Shown: positions 15,946 through 25,978 of the stretch, one piece after another
Numbering within the stretch: the first letter of the stretch is position 1
How the letters are laid out: the number at the start of each line of letters is the position of its first letter
Assembly: GCF_003634315.1 (NCBI RefSeq)
Contig: NZ_RBXL01000001.1
Location: forward strand, 5,312,501 to 5,376,500
Reading direction: 5' to 3'
Source of the DNA: Thiocapsa rosea
Lineage (GTDB): Bacteria; Pseudomonadota; Gammaproteobacteria; Chromatiales; Chromatiaceae
Length of the DNA stretch: 64,000 nt
Translations under genes and position numbers: made by a program
The notes under the pieces: model-generated
The model's input: the letters and a program-made list of their open reading frames with translations, nothing else
What the model was told of the DNA's origin: nothing
Databases searched by the model: none

Positions 15946-18126
15946 TCATTCAAGAAAGACATTGACTCGGGCTGCTGCGCCGCGGGCATCGACGACCGAG
16001 ATGGCGACATATCCGGGGCCGTCGGGTGTCCAACGGGCGGTTCGGGCATAGGGTTCGCGCACGACCGGCGCACCGTCGACAAACCAGGTGAAGGGCGGGA
16101 CACCGTCGCGAACCCGCAGGACCAGATCGGCGGCCCGACCTCGCCCGAGACCCAGCTCGACGCGTGCGCCCTCGGGCGGATAGGCGATCTGCGGGGCGTG
16201 GGTGCCGCCGCGCGAGGCGGCACGCGAATCCTGAACGCGACGTAACGGCGGAGGCAGCTCCGCCGAGGTCGTGCTCAGGATCCCCGGTGGTGACGGCGGG
16301 AGCGGGGTCGTCTGACCGAGACGCGCGAAGACCTCGACCAGCACGGGCGCCGCGGCATCGATGCCGGCGAGTCCCGGCACGGGAGCGCCATCGGGACGAC
16401 CGACCCAAACGCCTGCCACATGGCGCCCGTCGAACCCGATCGCCCAGGCATCGCGATAGCCGTAGGATGTCCCGGTCTTGTAGGCGAGCACACCTGGCGC
16501 GCTGTTGGTCGGTGCCGGGGCACCGGCAAGGATCGAGGCGACATACCAGGCCGCACGCGCCTCGAGCACGGGCGCCCCGGAATCTTCGGCGATGCCAGAC
16601 GATCCGGGGTCCACGCCCTTCTCGTCGAGGATGTCCCGCAAGATCACCGGGCGCCCGCCGCGCGCGATGGCGGCATAGATGCCGACGAGGTCGGTCAAGG
16701 ACACACCGACCCCGCCTAGGCCGACGGCGAGCCCGGGCGGCGTCATATCGGGAAGCACCGGCTGTGCACCGGCGCGGCGCATCCGAGCGACCAGCCGCGC
16801 CGGTCCGACCGCGTCCAGCAGCTTCACCGCCGGGATGTTGAGCGAGAGCTGCAGCGCCCGACGCACCGTGACCGTCCCCTGAAAACCCAGGTCGAAATTG
16901 GCCGGGACATAGCCGCCGAAGGCGCTCGGGCGATCCTCGATCAGGCTCTCCGGATGGGCGCGACCGTCCTCGAAGGCCAGCCCGTAGATGAGCGGCTTGA
17001 GCGCCGAGCCCGGCGATCGGACCGCGCGGGTCATGTCGACATGACCTTGCCGAGCGGTCTCGAAAAGGCCGGCCGAACCCACGCTGGACAGGATCTCGCC
17101 GCGCCCGTGATCGGCGACCAGGATCGCCATCGAGACCCTCGGACCGAGTGCGGCGGCACGCGCGTTCGCGAGCTGCTCGAGGCGTCCCTGCAGACCCGCA
17201 TCCAGCGTCAGGCGATGGACCGCGCGCTCGGGCTGCGCGCGTCTGAGTCGATCGGTGAGATGCGCCGCCAGCATCGGGGCATCCATGCGTGCCCTCGGGA
17301 CGGGCTCGGCGCGGGCCGCGGCCGCCTCGTCCGCGTCGATGACGCCGGCAAGGCGCACATGCTCGAGCACCCGATCGCGCGCCCGACGGGCGGCCTCGGG
17401 GTGCCGATCCGGCCGGCGCGTCTCGGGCGACTGGGGCAATGCGACGAGCAACGCGGCCTCGGCCGGTGTCAGGCGTCGCGGCTCCTTGCCGAGCCACGCG
17501 AGCGAGGCCGAACGCACACCTTCGAGGTTGCCGCCGTAGGGGGCGAGTGTCAGATAGGTCTGCAGGATGGCGCCTTTGTCGAAGCGTCGCTCCAGCCAGA
17601 GTGCGGTGCGAATCTGCCGGAGCTTGCCGCCTGCATCCCGTGTCGAGCGCGCACCCAAAAGCCGAGCCAGTTGCATGGTCAGCGTCGATCCGCCGGAACC
17701 GATACGTCCCTGGCTCAGGAGCTGCCAGCCGGCGCGCACGAGGGCGAGTGCATCGACACCCGGGTGCGACGCGAACCGGCGATCCTCGTAGGCCAAGAGC
17801 ATCGCCATATAGGTCGGATCGACCGCATCCAGGTCGACCGGCAGACGCCAGCGTCCGTCGGCGACCGTGAAGGCGCGCAGCAGACGCCCGTCGCGATCCA
17901 GCATCAGGGTCGAGGTCGCCGTCCGCATGTCCGCGAGGCGCGTCAACCCGTCCACATCGCCGATCGGATCGGCAAGGTGGACAAGCGCAGCGCCGTCCAC
18001 CAGCCCCGGCGCCAGGCTCGGCGGCGTCGAGGTCTCGATCAGCGCGTCCAACCCCGCTCGGCCGCCCGTCAACAGAAGCAAAACGGCACCGAGGGCCACA
18101 AGCGTCTTGATCAGTGCGCCGTTCAC
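15946..18126 (-). CDS. pbpC: Penicillin-binding protein 1C
   Basis: A bifunctional peptidoglycan synthase anchored in the inner membrane by an N-terminal helix (residues 6-22). The protein has 726 residues. The glycosyltransferase domain shows YEDRRFASHPGVD with the catalytic glutamate and GGSTLTMQLARLL. The transpeptidase domain has the active serine in SPGSALKPLIYG (SxxK), SLNIPAVK and KTGTSYGYRDAW. A C-terminal PBP1C-type domain follows (PFTWFVDGAPV). The alpha-2-macroglobulin gene that often precedes pbpC is absent; the upstream neighbour is an unrelated methyltransferase gene about 40 bases away. Confidence 0.93.
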   Translation of the reverse strand: MNGALIKTLVALGAVLLLLTGGRAGLDALIETSTPPSLAPGLVDGAALVHLADPIGDVDGLTRLADMRTATSTLMLDRDGRLLRAFTVADGRWRLPVDLDAVDPTYMAMLLAYEDRRFASHPGVDALALVRAGWQLLSQGRIGSGGSTLTMQLARLLGARSTRDAGGKLRQIRTALWLERRFDKGAILQTYLTLAPYGGNLEGVRSASLAWLGKEPRRLTPAEAALLVALPQSPETRRPDRHPEAARRARDRVLEHVRLAGVIDADEAAAARAEPVPRARMDAPMLAAHLTDRLRRAQPERAVHRLTLDAGLQGRLEQLANARAAALGPRVSMAILVADHGRGEILSSVGSAGLFETARQGHVDMTRAVRSPGSALKPLIYGLAFEDGRAHPESLIEDRPSAFGGYVPANFDLGFQGTVTVRRALQLSLNIPAVKLLDAVGPARLVARMRRAGAQPVLPDMTPPGLAVGLGGVGVSLTDLVGIYAAIARGGRPVILRDILDEKGVDPGSSGIAEDSGAPVLEARAAWYVASILAGAPAPTNSAPGVLAYKTGTSYGYRDAWAIGFDGRHVAGVWVGRPDGAPVPGLAGIDAAAPVLVEVFARLGQTTPLPPSPPGILSTTSAELPPPLRRVQDSRAASRGGTHAPQIAYPPEGARVELGLGRGRAADLVLRVRDGVPPFTWFVDGAPVVREPYARTARWTPDGPGYVAISVVDARGAAARVNVFLE

Positions 18127-18165
18127 CGAGACCTCGCATGCCTTGTCACGGCGAAACCTCCTTTT

Positions 18166-19815
18166 TCAGCCGTCCGTCGCGTCGTTTCCGCCTTGCGCCA
18201 CGGGCTCGGACCCGCGCGGCTGCGCGTCCGCAACAAGCAGCCCGGCGCGCGCAAAGATGCCGAGCAGACGCTCGAGACTGGCCGGTGCAATCTGCTCCGA
18301 ACGGCCCTCGCCCTCGCCCTCGCCCTCGCCCGCCGACCCCAACGCCGCGGCCAAGTCCGGGCCAGTCCGAATCTCGGCTGCGAGGTCCGTCAACAAGGCG
18401 TTCAGATCACGCGTGCCGTCGAGCAGCATAAGCAGTCGGGCGGACAAAGCATCAAGCCCGAGACTGCGGTGGCGCACGCTCGCGACATGCCCCTCACCGG
18501 AGGCCGCCTGCGCGCGTGCCAAGGGCGTGGCCCGAGGCCATGCGCCGACCTGGTGCGGCCAACGGGCGGTGCGCCGGGTCAGACCGATCCCCTGCGAGAT
18601 ATAGAGGTTGAAGAGCTCGCCCAAGCAGGCGTCCCGGTCGTTCGCGTAGCGCCGACCGCCGGCCCCGGCGACCTCTGTTGAGGCCGCGTCCATGAGAGGT
18701 CCCAACGGCATCGCATTCGGATAGACCAGCGCGAGACCTTCCAGAACGGCCTTGGTGAGGGGATGCTCCACCTGCAGACGACCGCCGTCCGCCGTGGCGT
18801 AGTCCTGGCGCTTCACGCGGTTCAGATGGACCCGTTGCAAGGGGGTCAGATCGGCATGGATCGAAAAGTCGTAGAGTCGCTCCAGATCGATCTCCAGACA
18901 GGGCTGCGCGTCTGCGCGCACGAAGAGGGTCTGTCGGAAGGCCCGCAGGCGCAGGAAGTCCATGTACTGCTCCTGCACGACCTGATCGCCGAGCCCGTCG
19001 AGCGCGGCCTCGGCCGCCGCCCCGAGTGTGGAGGCGAACATGGTGTGCAGCTTGGACTCGGCAAGGAAGGCGAGCCCGTGACGGCGCGCCCGTGCCATGA
19101 CATCACTGAACAGCTCGGGGCTGTTCGTCTCCTCCAGATACTCGTGATAGAGATAGCTCGGGCGGGCGGTGCGCAGATACTCGACCTCGCGTCGCAGCGT
19201 CTCGGCCTCGGGTCGCGGCTGACCGTCCGGATGCTTGGCCGAAACCCCTCGGGCGAGCCGATCGAGCAGATCGTGCGCGCGGCTCAAACGCTCGCCGGGC
19301 GCCGTCGCGCCGCGGCAGTGGAACAGAAGCATGTCGCGCAACATACCGCGCTGACGCCAGCCCGGCAGGACGTTGTAGCTGACATAGGCGATCCCGCGCT
19401 CGCTCAGGAGCCGACCGCAGAGGTGCAGGATGTGCTCCTTCACCGCGTCCGGGACCCAGGAATAGACACCGTGGACCAGGATAAAGTCGAACGGGGCCTG
19501 CGTCTCGTCGACATCGAGGATGTCCTGATGGAGCAGGCGCAGATTGGTCAAACCCAGCTCGGCGATCATGGCCTGACCGCGCCGAGCCTGCTCGGCGGAG
19601 AGCTCGACCCCGACGAATTCGCTCCACGGCAGATGAAAGGCCATGGGAATCAGATTCCCGCCGCTCGCCGCGCCCAGCTCCAACACCCGGCAGCGCTCCG
19701 GATCCGCCGTGGTCAGACCGAGCAGCCGGCCGAGCGTCGCGAGAAAGTCCGGATGTGTCTCCGGGATCGCAAAGCTCTCGTAGGGGATTTGATCGTAGCT
19801 GTCGAGCGTCGTCAT
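18166..19815 (-). CDS. SAM-dependent methyltransferase with regulatory domain
   Basis: A 549-residue protein. The N-terminal class I methyltransferase domain shows VLELGAASGGNLIPMAFHLP (SAM-binding glycine loop) and DFILVHGVYSWVPD. The middle is a methyltransferase regulatory domain (segments SYLYHEYLEETN and QYMDFLRLRAFRQTLF). A C-terminal region contains a run of GE repeats (GEGEGEGEG). The substrate is unknown. The start at 19815 fits the family (TLDSYDQIPYES); the longer open frame runs back through a TTAAACCGCG type B element and is not credible. It lies about 40 bases upstream of pbpC and may share its transcript. Confidence 0.85.
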   Translation of the reverse strand: MTTLDSYDQIPYESFAIPETHPDFLATLGRLLGLTTADPERCRVLELGAASGGNLIPMAFHLPWSEFVGVELSAEQARRGQAMIAELGLTNLRLLHQDILDVDETQAPFDFILVHGVYSWVPDAVKEHILHLCGRLLSERGIAYVSYNVLPGWRQRGMLRDMLLFHCRGATAPGERLSRAHDLLDRLARGVSAKHPDGQPRPEAETLRREVEYLRTARPSYLYHEYLEETNSPELFSDVMARARRHGLAFLAESKLHTMFASTLGAAAEAALDGLGDQVVQEQYMDFLRLRAFRQTLFVRADAQPCLEIDLERLYDFSIHADLTPLQRVHLNRVKRQDYATADGGRLQVEHPLTKAVLEGLALVYPNAMPLGPLMDAASTEVAGAGGRRYANDRDACLGELFNLYISQGIGLTRRTARWPHQVGAWPRATPLARAQAASGEGHVASVRHRSLGLDALSARLLMLLDGTRDLNALLTDLAAEIRTGPDLAAALGSAGEGEGEGEGRSEQIAPASLERLLGIFARAGLLVADAQPRGSEPVAQGGNDATDG

Positions 19816-19845
19816 GGATGTCGAACCGGCAAAGCGCTGTTGATC

Positions 19846-19912
19846 TAGGGCTGTGGATGCACCAAACGTCGAACTCACTCGAAAGTGAGCATCTCGCTCG
19901 GGACGCGGTTTA
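19846..19912 (+). mobile_element. TTAAACCGCG element, type B, left end lost
   Basis: The right two thirds of a type B copy (GGATGCACCAAACGTCGAAC to CGGGACGCGGTTTA). The left inverted repeat is missing. Read on the minus strand, its terminal TAA at 19910-19912 is the stop codon of the DUF4407 gene. Confidence 0.8.
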
Positions 19913-22270
19913 GACCTCGGCGTCGTCGGTCGTCGCTCGCTCCGAAGCCAACAGAGTACCGATCGCATCTTCGTGGAAGAGGATGCGTGAGCGGACGCCG
20001 GAGAGCCGCTCCTCGATGGCGCGCAGTTGATCCTCGTGCGTGATCCGGCGCACCTCCAAGGCGCGTCGCTCGTCGCGCAAGGCGACGAGGCGCTCTCCCT
20101 CCTCGCGGAGCCACTTCTCGAGCGCCTTCATCTCCCGCTTCGCCTCGCGAGCACTCTTGCCGTCCTCGGGCCGCCCCGAGCGCGACCAGAAGCCGCCGAC
20201 GGAGGACCGTGCGCCCTCACCGAGATCCGCGTCCCGGCCGTCCGCGATCCGCTTCAGCTCGGTCATCCGTGCGCCGGCCGATGCCAGCTCACGCTCGCTC
20301 GACGCAATCTTCCCGCTCAATGTCTCGATCGCGTCCTTCAAACGATAGCCGGCCTCGCGCAGTGCTGCGGCCTCGGCCGTGTCGCGCGTCTCCAGCTCAC
20401 GCAGACGGCTCAGCTCGTCGCGCATCCCGGCGAGACGCTCCAGACGCTCCTCGCGACGCCGCCGGGCCTCCAGTTCGGCGATCTCGACCCGATGACGGTG
20501 CAGGCGCTGCACATCGGCCTGACGCAGCTCCTCCTCGCGCTGGGTACGGCGGATCTCCATCTCCTTCTCGCGCAAACGCCGGTCCTCGCGCGCCAGCTCG
20601 ACGGAGCGCTCGAAGGCGGCCATGCGCTCGCGTAGATCCTCCTCGTCGTGGGCCTTCTGCAACGCCCAGGACTCGCGCGCCTGCTGCAGCTCGTGCTCGA
20701 GCTCCTCGCGTCGATGATGATGCTTGGCGCGCGTCTCGTCGGCCAACTGAGCCCGCAGCTCGCCGGCGCGCAAACGCTGCTCGTTCTCGTAGGCCGCGAC
20801 CTCGATCTCGCGGCGGCGGCTGACCAGATCCAGCTCCCGATCGAGGTTCTCGCGACGACGCTCGATCAGGGTCTCGGCGAACGACTCGTCCGCCAAACGC
20901 GTCCGCATCGGCTCGGCGGCCGCCAGCCGGGCCTGCTGCTCGGCGAAATGACCCTCCGGATCGCGCTCGTAGCCTTCCCACAGGCGCGCGAACTCCACCG
21001 GACTCAGGCGCTGTGCGACATCCTCCGGGCAGGCGAAACCGGGGATCCCGGCCAATGCACCGTCGAGATATTTGCGGTACTGGAACTGCAAGGCTTCGTT
21101 GTAGTAGGCCCGCACCGCGGCCGGCTCGAACAACTTCAGGGCGATCAGCGAGAAGAAGAGGATCGCCAGCGCCGCCTGCGCAAAGCCGTCGACCGTCTCG
21201 AAATGCGGCACGCCCGCCTCGTCCGGACTCATCCGCAGCGCCTGCAAGGCCTTGGAGCGTGCAGCAAAGGTCAACCGCGGCGGCAGCTCCTCGGGCTGCG
21301 CAGCGGCCACCTCGGCACGGATACGGTCCATGCGCTCCTGCTGCTCCAGGCGGATGCGTTGGAGTTCGTCGGTGCGCGCGCGCAGGCGCTCCTCCTGATC
21401 CGCGATCGTCTGCGCAACCTCGGCGATGCGCCGATCGATCTCGGCCTGTTTGTCGGCCAGCGCGGCGACGAGCGTATTGGCCCGGGCCTCCCATCTGCGC
21501 GCCTCCGGCCCATAGCCCTCGGGACGGTCGCCGCGTCCGTGGATTTCGTCGCCGAGGCGCTCCTGTGCAGCGGCCAGCTCGGTGCGCAGCACCGTGACCT
21601 CCGGTCCGTATTCGGCCGCGATTTGATCCCGACGTTGCCGCTCGGCGTCGAGCGATCGATTCAGACGCTCGACCTCCTCCTCCAAGGGGGCGATGAGACC
21701 CCCGTAGCGCGCCTCGATCTCTTGGGCACGCACGGCGACCTGCGCCTGGAATTCCGCATCGCGCCCGGCGTAGTAGTGTTCGACCAGACGCTGGTGGTAA
21801 CTCTCGATGTCGTCGGCGCGGATCAGCTTAGCCAGAAAAGGCGCGGTCACATAGAGCGAAACCGCCACGATCAGGACCCGCACCAGCAGACCGAAGAACC
21901 AGCGTGTACCCGCGCCGCGTTCCGCAAGCCGAGCGTCCCGAAGGCCGCCCCCTGGCGCACCTCGGGCACGGGTCGGGCGCTCGGACATGATCAGGGAGGC
22001 GTCGACGATCCAGATGACCGCGAACATGAGCACGAACATGAAGAGACCGGCGACCGGCCGGAGCCAGGCCGCAGCCTGCGGGACGATCGAGGCACCGACG
22101 AAACCCCAGACGATGCCCTCGATGGTGGCCATCAGGAGGATGATGGTCCAAGCGAAACCGAGCCAGACCGCAACGGCCGGCGTGGCAAGGCTGTCGCCGT
22201 AAGGACGCAGCCGCAGTGTATCCAACGATGGGACCTTGAAAAAACGCCGAGATCGCCACCCGAGATCCAT
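19910..22270 (-). CDS. DUF4407-type membrane protein with long coiled coils
   Basis: A 786-residue protein with a DUF4407-like layout. The N-terminal part has membrane helices (about residues 30-90 and 120-150), followed by a first coiled coil (about 175-325). A further membrane helix lies near 365-385, followed by a second, very charged coiled coil to the C-terminus. The role is unknown; such proteins are thought to sit in the inner membrane with a large soluble rod. AGGGAGGG precedes the start by 7-8 bases. The stop codon TAA lies inside the end of a type B TTAAACCGCG element, so the native C-terminus may have been altered by the element. Confidence 0.7.
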   Translation of the reverse strand: MDLGWRSRRFFKVPSLDTLRLRPYGDSLATPAVAVWLGFAWTIILLMATIEGIVWGFVGASIVPQAAAWLRPVAGLFMFVLMFAVIWIVDASLIMSERPTRARGAPGGGLRDARLAERGAGTRWFFGLLVRVLIVAVSLYVTAPFLAKLIRADDIESYHQRLVEHYYAGRDAEFQAQVAVRAQEIEARYGGLIAPLEEEVERLNRSLDAERQRRDQIAAEYGPEVTVLRTELAAAQERLGDEIHGRGDRPEGYGPEARRWEARANTLVAALADKQAEIDRRIAEVAQTIADQEERLRARTDELQRIRLEQQERMDRIRAEVAAAQPEELPPRLTFAARSKALQALRMSPDEAGVPHFETVDGFAQAALAILFFSLIALKLFEPAAVRAYYNEALQFQYRKYLDGALAGIPGFACPEDVAQRLSPVEFARLWEGYERDPEGHFAEQQARLAAAEPMRTRLADESFAETLIERRRENLDRELDLVSRRREIEVAAYENEQRLRAGELRAQLADETRAKHHHRREELEHELQQARESWALQKAHDEEDLRERMAAFERSVELAREDRRLREKEMEIRRTQREEELRQADVQRLHRHRVEIAELEARRRREERLERLAGMRDELSRLRELETRDTAEAAALREAGYRLKDAIETLSGKIASSERELASAGARMTELKRIADGRDADLGEGARSSVGGFWSRSGRPEDGKSAREAKREMKALEKWLREEGERLVALRDERRALEVRRITHEDQLRAIEERLSGVRSRILFHEDAIGTLLASERATTDDAEV

Positions 22271-22621
22271 GTTCCTGCCCTCCCTTCACGCGTGCGAGCA
22301 CCTTAGTCGAGATAGGATAAACCATTGGCGGCCGCCGACCGACCCGATGACGCCACATCTTTACAGCCAAGGGACTCAAACCTGAGAATCATTTGCAATT
22401 GTGGCCGGGCGATACTAGCGTTTCCACCAAACAGAACGCCTGCCGGTCGAGCCATCGCGATCGATGCCCTCGACCCCATCTCTCTCGGTGTAGGCGTCGA
22501 GCCGTACGAGACACAACCAACTCCGAAGCTAAACGCAAAATGAAAATGAAGCATGTCGCCCTGGACGCGGTTTAACAGCCAACAGCTCGGATTCGGCGGC
22601 GAGACTTCGTTCACAGACGGG
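22271..22621. other. Gap between DUF4407 and CDF genes
   Basis: This holds the divergent upstream regions of the two genes and a partial TTAAACCGCG element at 22523-22575. Nothing else was recognised. Confidence 0.5.
22523..22575 (+). mobile_element. TTAAACCGCG element, right-end fragment
   Basis: Matches the right part of the holC-linked copy (TGAAAATGAAGCATGTCGCC and CTGGACGCGGTTTAA). No left inverted repeat is visible. It ends 46 bases before the CDF exporter start. Confidence 0.7.
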
Positions 22622-23740
22622 ATGCCTATGCACACACACGACATCAGCGACTGGGGTCACAGCCACGACTTCGCCACCGCCGACCAAGGGGATGCAGAGC
22701 GTCGGACGCGCTGGGTCGTCGGTCTTACCCTCGCAGCCATGTGCGTGGAATTGGTCGCCGGCTGGATCACCGGCTCGATGGCCCTGCTGGCGGACGGCTG
22801 GCACATGGGCAGTCACGCCGCAGCACTCGGGATTGCCGCCTATGCCTATGCCTTCGCGCGGCAGCGCGGGTCGGATCGGCGATTCACCTTCGGAACCGGC
22901 AAGGTGTCCTCGCTCGCGGGCTATACGAGTGCACTCCTGCTGGCCGCGGGCGCCCTCTGGATGTTGTTCGAATCATTGAGCCGCCTCGTCGATCCGGTCG
23001 AGATCCGCTACGAGGAGGCGATGATCGTCGCGGCCTTCGGTCTGGCCGTGAACCTGCTCAGCGCCTGGTTGCTGGGTCACTCCGGACACGGGCACCATCA
23101 TCATGGGCATGATGATGATCACGATCGCCATCATGCACACGACGACCATGCACACGAGCATCATCGGCACGGCCATCATCGCGGGCTTGCCGACATCCAG
23201 GATCACAACCTCAAGGCGGCCTATCTGCATGTGATCGCCGACGCCCTGACCTCCGTCCTGGCGCTGGTCGCATTGGCGATGGGCCTGCTCTATGGCTGGG
23301 CCTTTATGGACCCGCTGATGGGCATCGTCGGCGCCGTCTTGATCGGCCGATGGGCGTGGGGACTCGCGCGCGAGAGCGCACAGGTCCTGTTGGACGCAGG
23401 CGACAACGGCGCAATCGAGCAGGAGATATGCCGACGTATCGAGTCCGACGCAGACAACCAGGTCGCGGATCTGCACGTCTGGAGGATCGCACCCGCCGGA
23501 CGCGCCTGCATCCTGTCGCTCGTCACCCACAATCCGCACCCGGTGGAGCACTACCGCAGCCTACTCTCCGGCATGGACGACCTGCTCCACATCACAGTCG
23601 AGGTCAATCAGTGCAGACAACCAACATGCCGAGCAGCAATCAAGGAATACGCAGCAAACCGTCCCGATCCTCCGGACGCTCAGGTGCCGGCGGCTTCGGC
23701 TTGGGGAGCTGCCTTAAGGTCACCGCCACATCCCGACTGA
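22622..23740 (+). CDS. dmeF: CDF family metal exporter, DmeF-like (Co/Ni/Zn)
   Basis: A proton-driven metal exporter of the inner membrane with six predicted helices; 372 residues. Substrate-site motifs LLADGWHMGSH (helix 2) and HVIADALTSVLA (helix 5) carry the H/D metal ligands. A long histidine-rich loop with about 25 histidines (around residues 155-190) lies between helices 4 and 5. The histidine-rich start (MPMHTHDISDWGHSHD) and GTGKVSSLAGYTSA are typical of the DmeF subgroup. The start could be 22622 or 22628. The C-terminus runs about 30 residues past the normal end and overlaps the convergent pqiC gene by 101 bases. Confidence 0.9.
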   Translation: MPMHTHDISDWGHSHDFATADQGDAERRTRWVVGLTLAAMCVELVAGWITGSMALLADGWHMGSHAAALGIAAYAYAFARQRGSDRRFTFGTGKVSSLAGYTSALLLAAGALWMLFESLSRLVDPVEIRYEEAMIVAAFGLAVNLLSAWLLGHSGHGHHHHGHDDDHDRHHAHDDHAHEHHRHGHHRGLADIQDHNLKAAYLHVIADALTSVLALVALAMGLLYGWAFMDPLMGIVGAVLIGRWAWGLARESAQVLLDAGDNGAIEQEICRRIESDADNQVADLHVWRIAPAGRACILSLVTHNPHPVEHYRSLLSGMDDLLHITVEVNQCRQPTCRAAIKEYAANRPDPPDAQVPAASAWGAALRSPPHPD

Positions 23741-24296
23741 AATCCCCCAAGGTCTCGCTCATCGCAGCAATGAGTGCGCCCTCGTCCTTCGGCTCGGCCA
23801 GCGGACGACGGTAGCGCGTGTCCTCCACGCGCAGGACCTGATCTGTACGGTGCTCGAGCACGATCCAACGCACCCGCAGCACGGCGTATCCATCTGAGGT
23901 CCCCTCGAAGGCAAGCACGTCGGCCGTCACCCGGAAGTCCAATGGATAGCGGACCTCGTTGGGAAAGCCGAAGACGCTGCTCGTACCCAACAAGGCGGAC
24001 ATGTTCTCAATCCAGACCCGCAGAAAATCGTCCTGGATGGTCCCGCCCCAGCGATGGAACTCGTCGATGGCCAAGCGATTGCCGGCATCGCGCGTCACGA
24101 TCTGAGGTCGATCGAGAAACTGCGGAAAGTTGACCGGACCAAGCCCGACGCCCAACGCCGTGCTCGGCGGACCACCCGAGTCGGGCAGCGCACGCATCGG
24201 CGTCAGGGTATAGAAGCTCGACGGCGGCGAGGTCGCACAGCCCGTTGTGACCAGGACGGCGACCGCGACGGCCAACCCGAATGCTCTCACCTTCAT
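23640..24296 (-). CDS. pqiC: PqiC outer-membrane lipoprotein
   Basis: A lipoprotein of the PqiABC lipid-transport system that joins the PqiB needle at the outer membrane. The protein has 218 residues; the lipobox is VTTGC (Cys19), followed by the family start PPSSFYTLTP. Other marks are VGLGPVNFPQFLDRPQIVTR and FHRWGGTIQDDFLRVW. The proline-rich C-terminus (PKPKPPAPERPED) is longer than usual. Its ATG overlaps the pqiB stop by 4 bases. The 3-prime end overlaps the convergent CDF gene by 101 bases. Confidence 0.9.
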   Translation of the reverse strand: MKVRAFGLAVAVAVLVTTGCATSPPSSFYTLTPMRALPDSGGPPSTALGVGLGPVNFPQFLDRPQIVTRDAGNRLAIDEFHRWGGTIQDDFLRVWIENMSALLGTSSVFGFPNEVRYPLDFRVTADVLAFEGTSDGYAVLRVRWIVLEHRTDQVLRVEDTRYRRPLAEPKDEGALIAAMSETLGDFSRDVAVTLRQLPKPKPPAPERPEDRDGLLRIP

Positions 24297-25978
24297 CGAC
24301 CTCCTCCTTTGCCCCTCAACAGGGCTTCCGGGTGACGCTCGAGATAGTCCGTCAGCACGCGCAGCGATCGCGCCGCACCCGAGACCTCGTTGAGCGAACG
24401 ACGCAGCTCCACGGAAATGGGCGAGCCCTCCTCGATCATTTGACGCACACCCCGCAAGGTCGCGGTGGTCTGACGCAGGGTCTCGGCCAGCTCGGGCGCG
24501 ATGCCCGTATTGAGCTGCTCGGCCAGCGCACGGATCTGGGCCAGCGACTCTTCTAGCTCCACGATACCCTGTTTCAGCGCCGCGGAGTTCACGATCTCGC
24601 TCGCCCCGGCGAGCGTGTCGGTCAGATCCTTGCCGATCCGATCGAACGGAAAGGCATGGAGACGATCGAGGATCTCCGTGACCTTGTTGGTCAGGGCCTC
24701 GAGCGAGCCGGGGATCGTCGGTAGGACATCGTAGTCACCCTCTTTCGCGAGCACCTCGGGTGCCGCGTCCGGGTAGAAATCAAGCTCGACATAGAGCTGA
24801 CCCGTAATCAGGCTGCCGGTCTTGAGCTGAGCCCGCAGACCCTTGGCGACCAATTGCCTGATCATGCCCGTCTCGTCGAGCGCCCGGCGGTCACCGCGAA
24901 CCGCCACACGCTCGGGCTCGACCTCGATGAGAACCGGGATGTGAAACTGCAGGTCATCGACACTGAGCTGAAGCTGGATATCGAGGACCTTTCCGATGGT
25001 GATCCCGCGCAGCATGACGGGTGCGCCGACGCTCAAGCCGCGCACCGAGCCCTCGAAGAAAAGGAGATAGCGCTCTTTGTGCAGGTAAATCTTCTCGTGG
25101 GCGTTGTCGCGGCTCGGATACAGAGGAAACACATGATCCGCGCTCGGAGGCTCGCCCGGCGCATCGATGGTGTCCGGCGTATCGAAGGCCAAGCCGCCGA
25201 TCAAGACCGACATCAACGACTCGGTATCCACCGTCACACCGGCGGCGCTCAACGAAAAATCGATCCCGCTGGCGTTCCAGAACCGGGTGCTCGTGGACAC
25301 CAACCGATCATGCGGCGCGAAGATAAAGACGTCGATGCTGACCGCCTCCCCGTCGTCGTCCAGCGAGAAGCCCGCAACCTGGCCGACCTGAATCTTGCGG
25401 TAATAGACCGGGGCACCGACGTTCAACGACCCCAAGGTCTGCGAGCGCAACGCGAATCGCGTCCCCGCCTCCGAGGTCGTAAACAGCGGCGGCTCTTCGA
25501 GACCTTTGAACTGAAAAACCTCTTTTCCGCCGCGCACCGGATCGATCGCGATAAAGGAGCCCGACAGCAGGGTCTCCAGACCCGAGATACCGCTGGCGGT
25601 CACCCGCGGGCGCTCGACCCAGAAACGCGTCTTCTCGGTCAGAAACTGCTCCGATCCGTGCTTGAGCTCGGCGGTGACAATGACGCTCTTCAGATCCGCA
25701 CTCACGTCGATCGAGGTGACCTGGCCGATGTCGACATCCTTGAACTTGACCTTGGTCTTCCCGGCGGCGAGCCCCGACGCCGTCCTGAACTCGATCTTGA
25801 CCGTCGGCCCGCGCTCGGCATAGGTCTTGGCGGCGAGCCAACCGCCGATCAACAGGGCCACGATCGGGATCAACCAGACGAGCGAAACACCGCTGCGGCG
25901 CTTGACGACCGCCGCGTGCGCGCCCTCAAGGGGATCCGGTAAGGGAGGCCCCGAACCGGCGTTCTCGATCTCCGACAT
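24293..25978 (-). CDS. pqiB: PqiB, MCE-domain lipid transport protein
   Basis: An inner-membrane-anchored periplasmic protein that forms a needle for phospholipid transport between the membranes. The protein has 561 residues: a cytoplasmic start, one membrane helix (VSLVWLIPIVALLIGGWLAA, about residues 30-50), three MCE domains (beginning VKIEFRTASGLAAGKTKVKF, then TRFALRSQTLGSLNVGAPVYYR, then RYLLFFEGSVRGLSVGAPVMLRG) and a long C-terminal helix. The start MSEIEN at 25978 overlaps pqiA by 53 bases. Confidence 0.93.
   Translation of the reverse strand: MSEIENAGSGPPLPDPLEGAHAAVVKRRSGVSLVWLIPIVALLIGGWLAAKTYAERGPTVKIEFRTASGLAAGKTKVKFKDVDIGQVTSIDVSADLKSVIVTAELKHGSEQFLTEKTRFWVERPRVTASGISGLETLLSGSFIAIDPVRGGKEVFQFKGLEEPPLFTTSEAGTRFALRSQTLGSLNVGAPVYYRKIQVGQVAGFSLDDDGEAVSIDVFIFAPHDRLVSTSTRFWNASGIDFSLSAAGVTVDTESLMSVLIGGLAFDTPDTIDAPGEPPSADHVFPLYPSRDNAHEKIYLHKERYLLFFEGSVRGLSVGAPVMLRGITIGKVLDIQLQLSVDDLQFHIPVLIEVEPERVAVRGDRRALDETGMIRQLVAKGLRAQLKTGSLITGQLYVELDFYPDAAPEVLAKEGDYDVLPTIPGSLEALTNKVTEILDRLHAFPFDRIGKDLTDTLAGASEIVNSAALKQGIVELEESLAQIRALAEQLNTGIAPELAETLRQTTATLRGVRQMIEEGSPISVELRRSLNEVSGAARSLRVLTDYLERHPEALLRGKGGGR

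Noticed and set aside
16954-18681. 575-residue plus-strand open frame opposite pbpC
   Set aside because: Antisense shadow of PBP1C.
19816-19968. N-terminal extension of the methyltransferase frame
   Set aside because: It reads through a type B element and lacks family residues; MTTLDSYDQ at 19815 is a better start.
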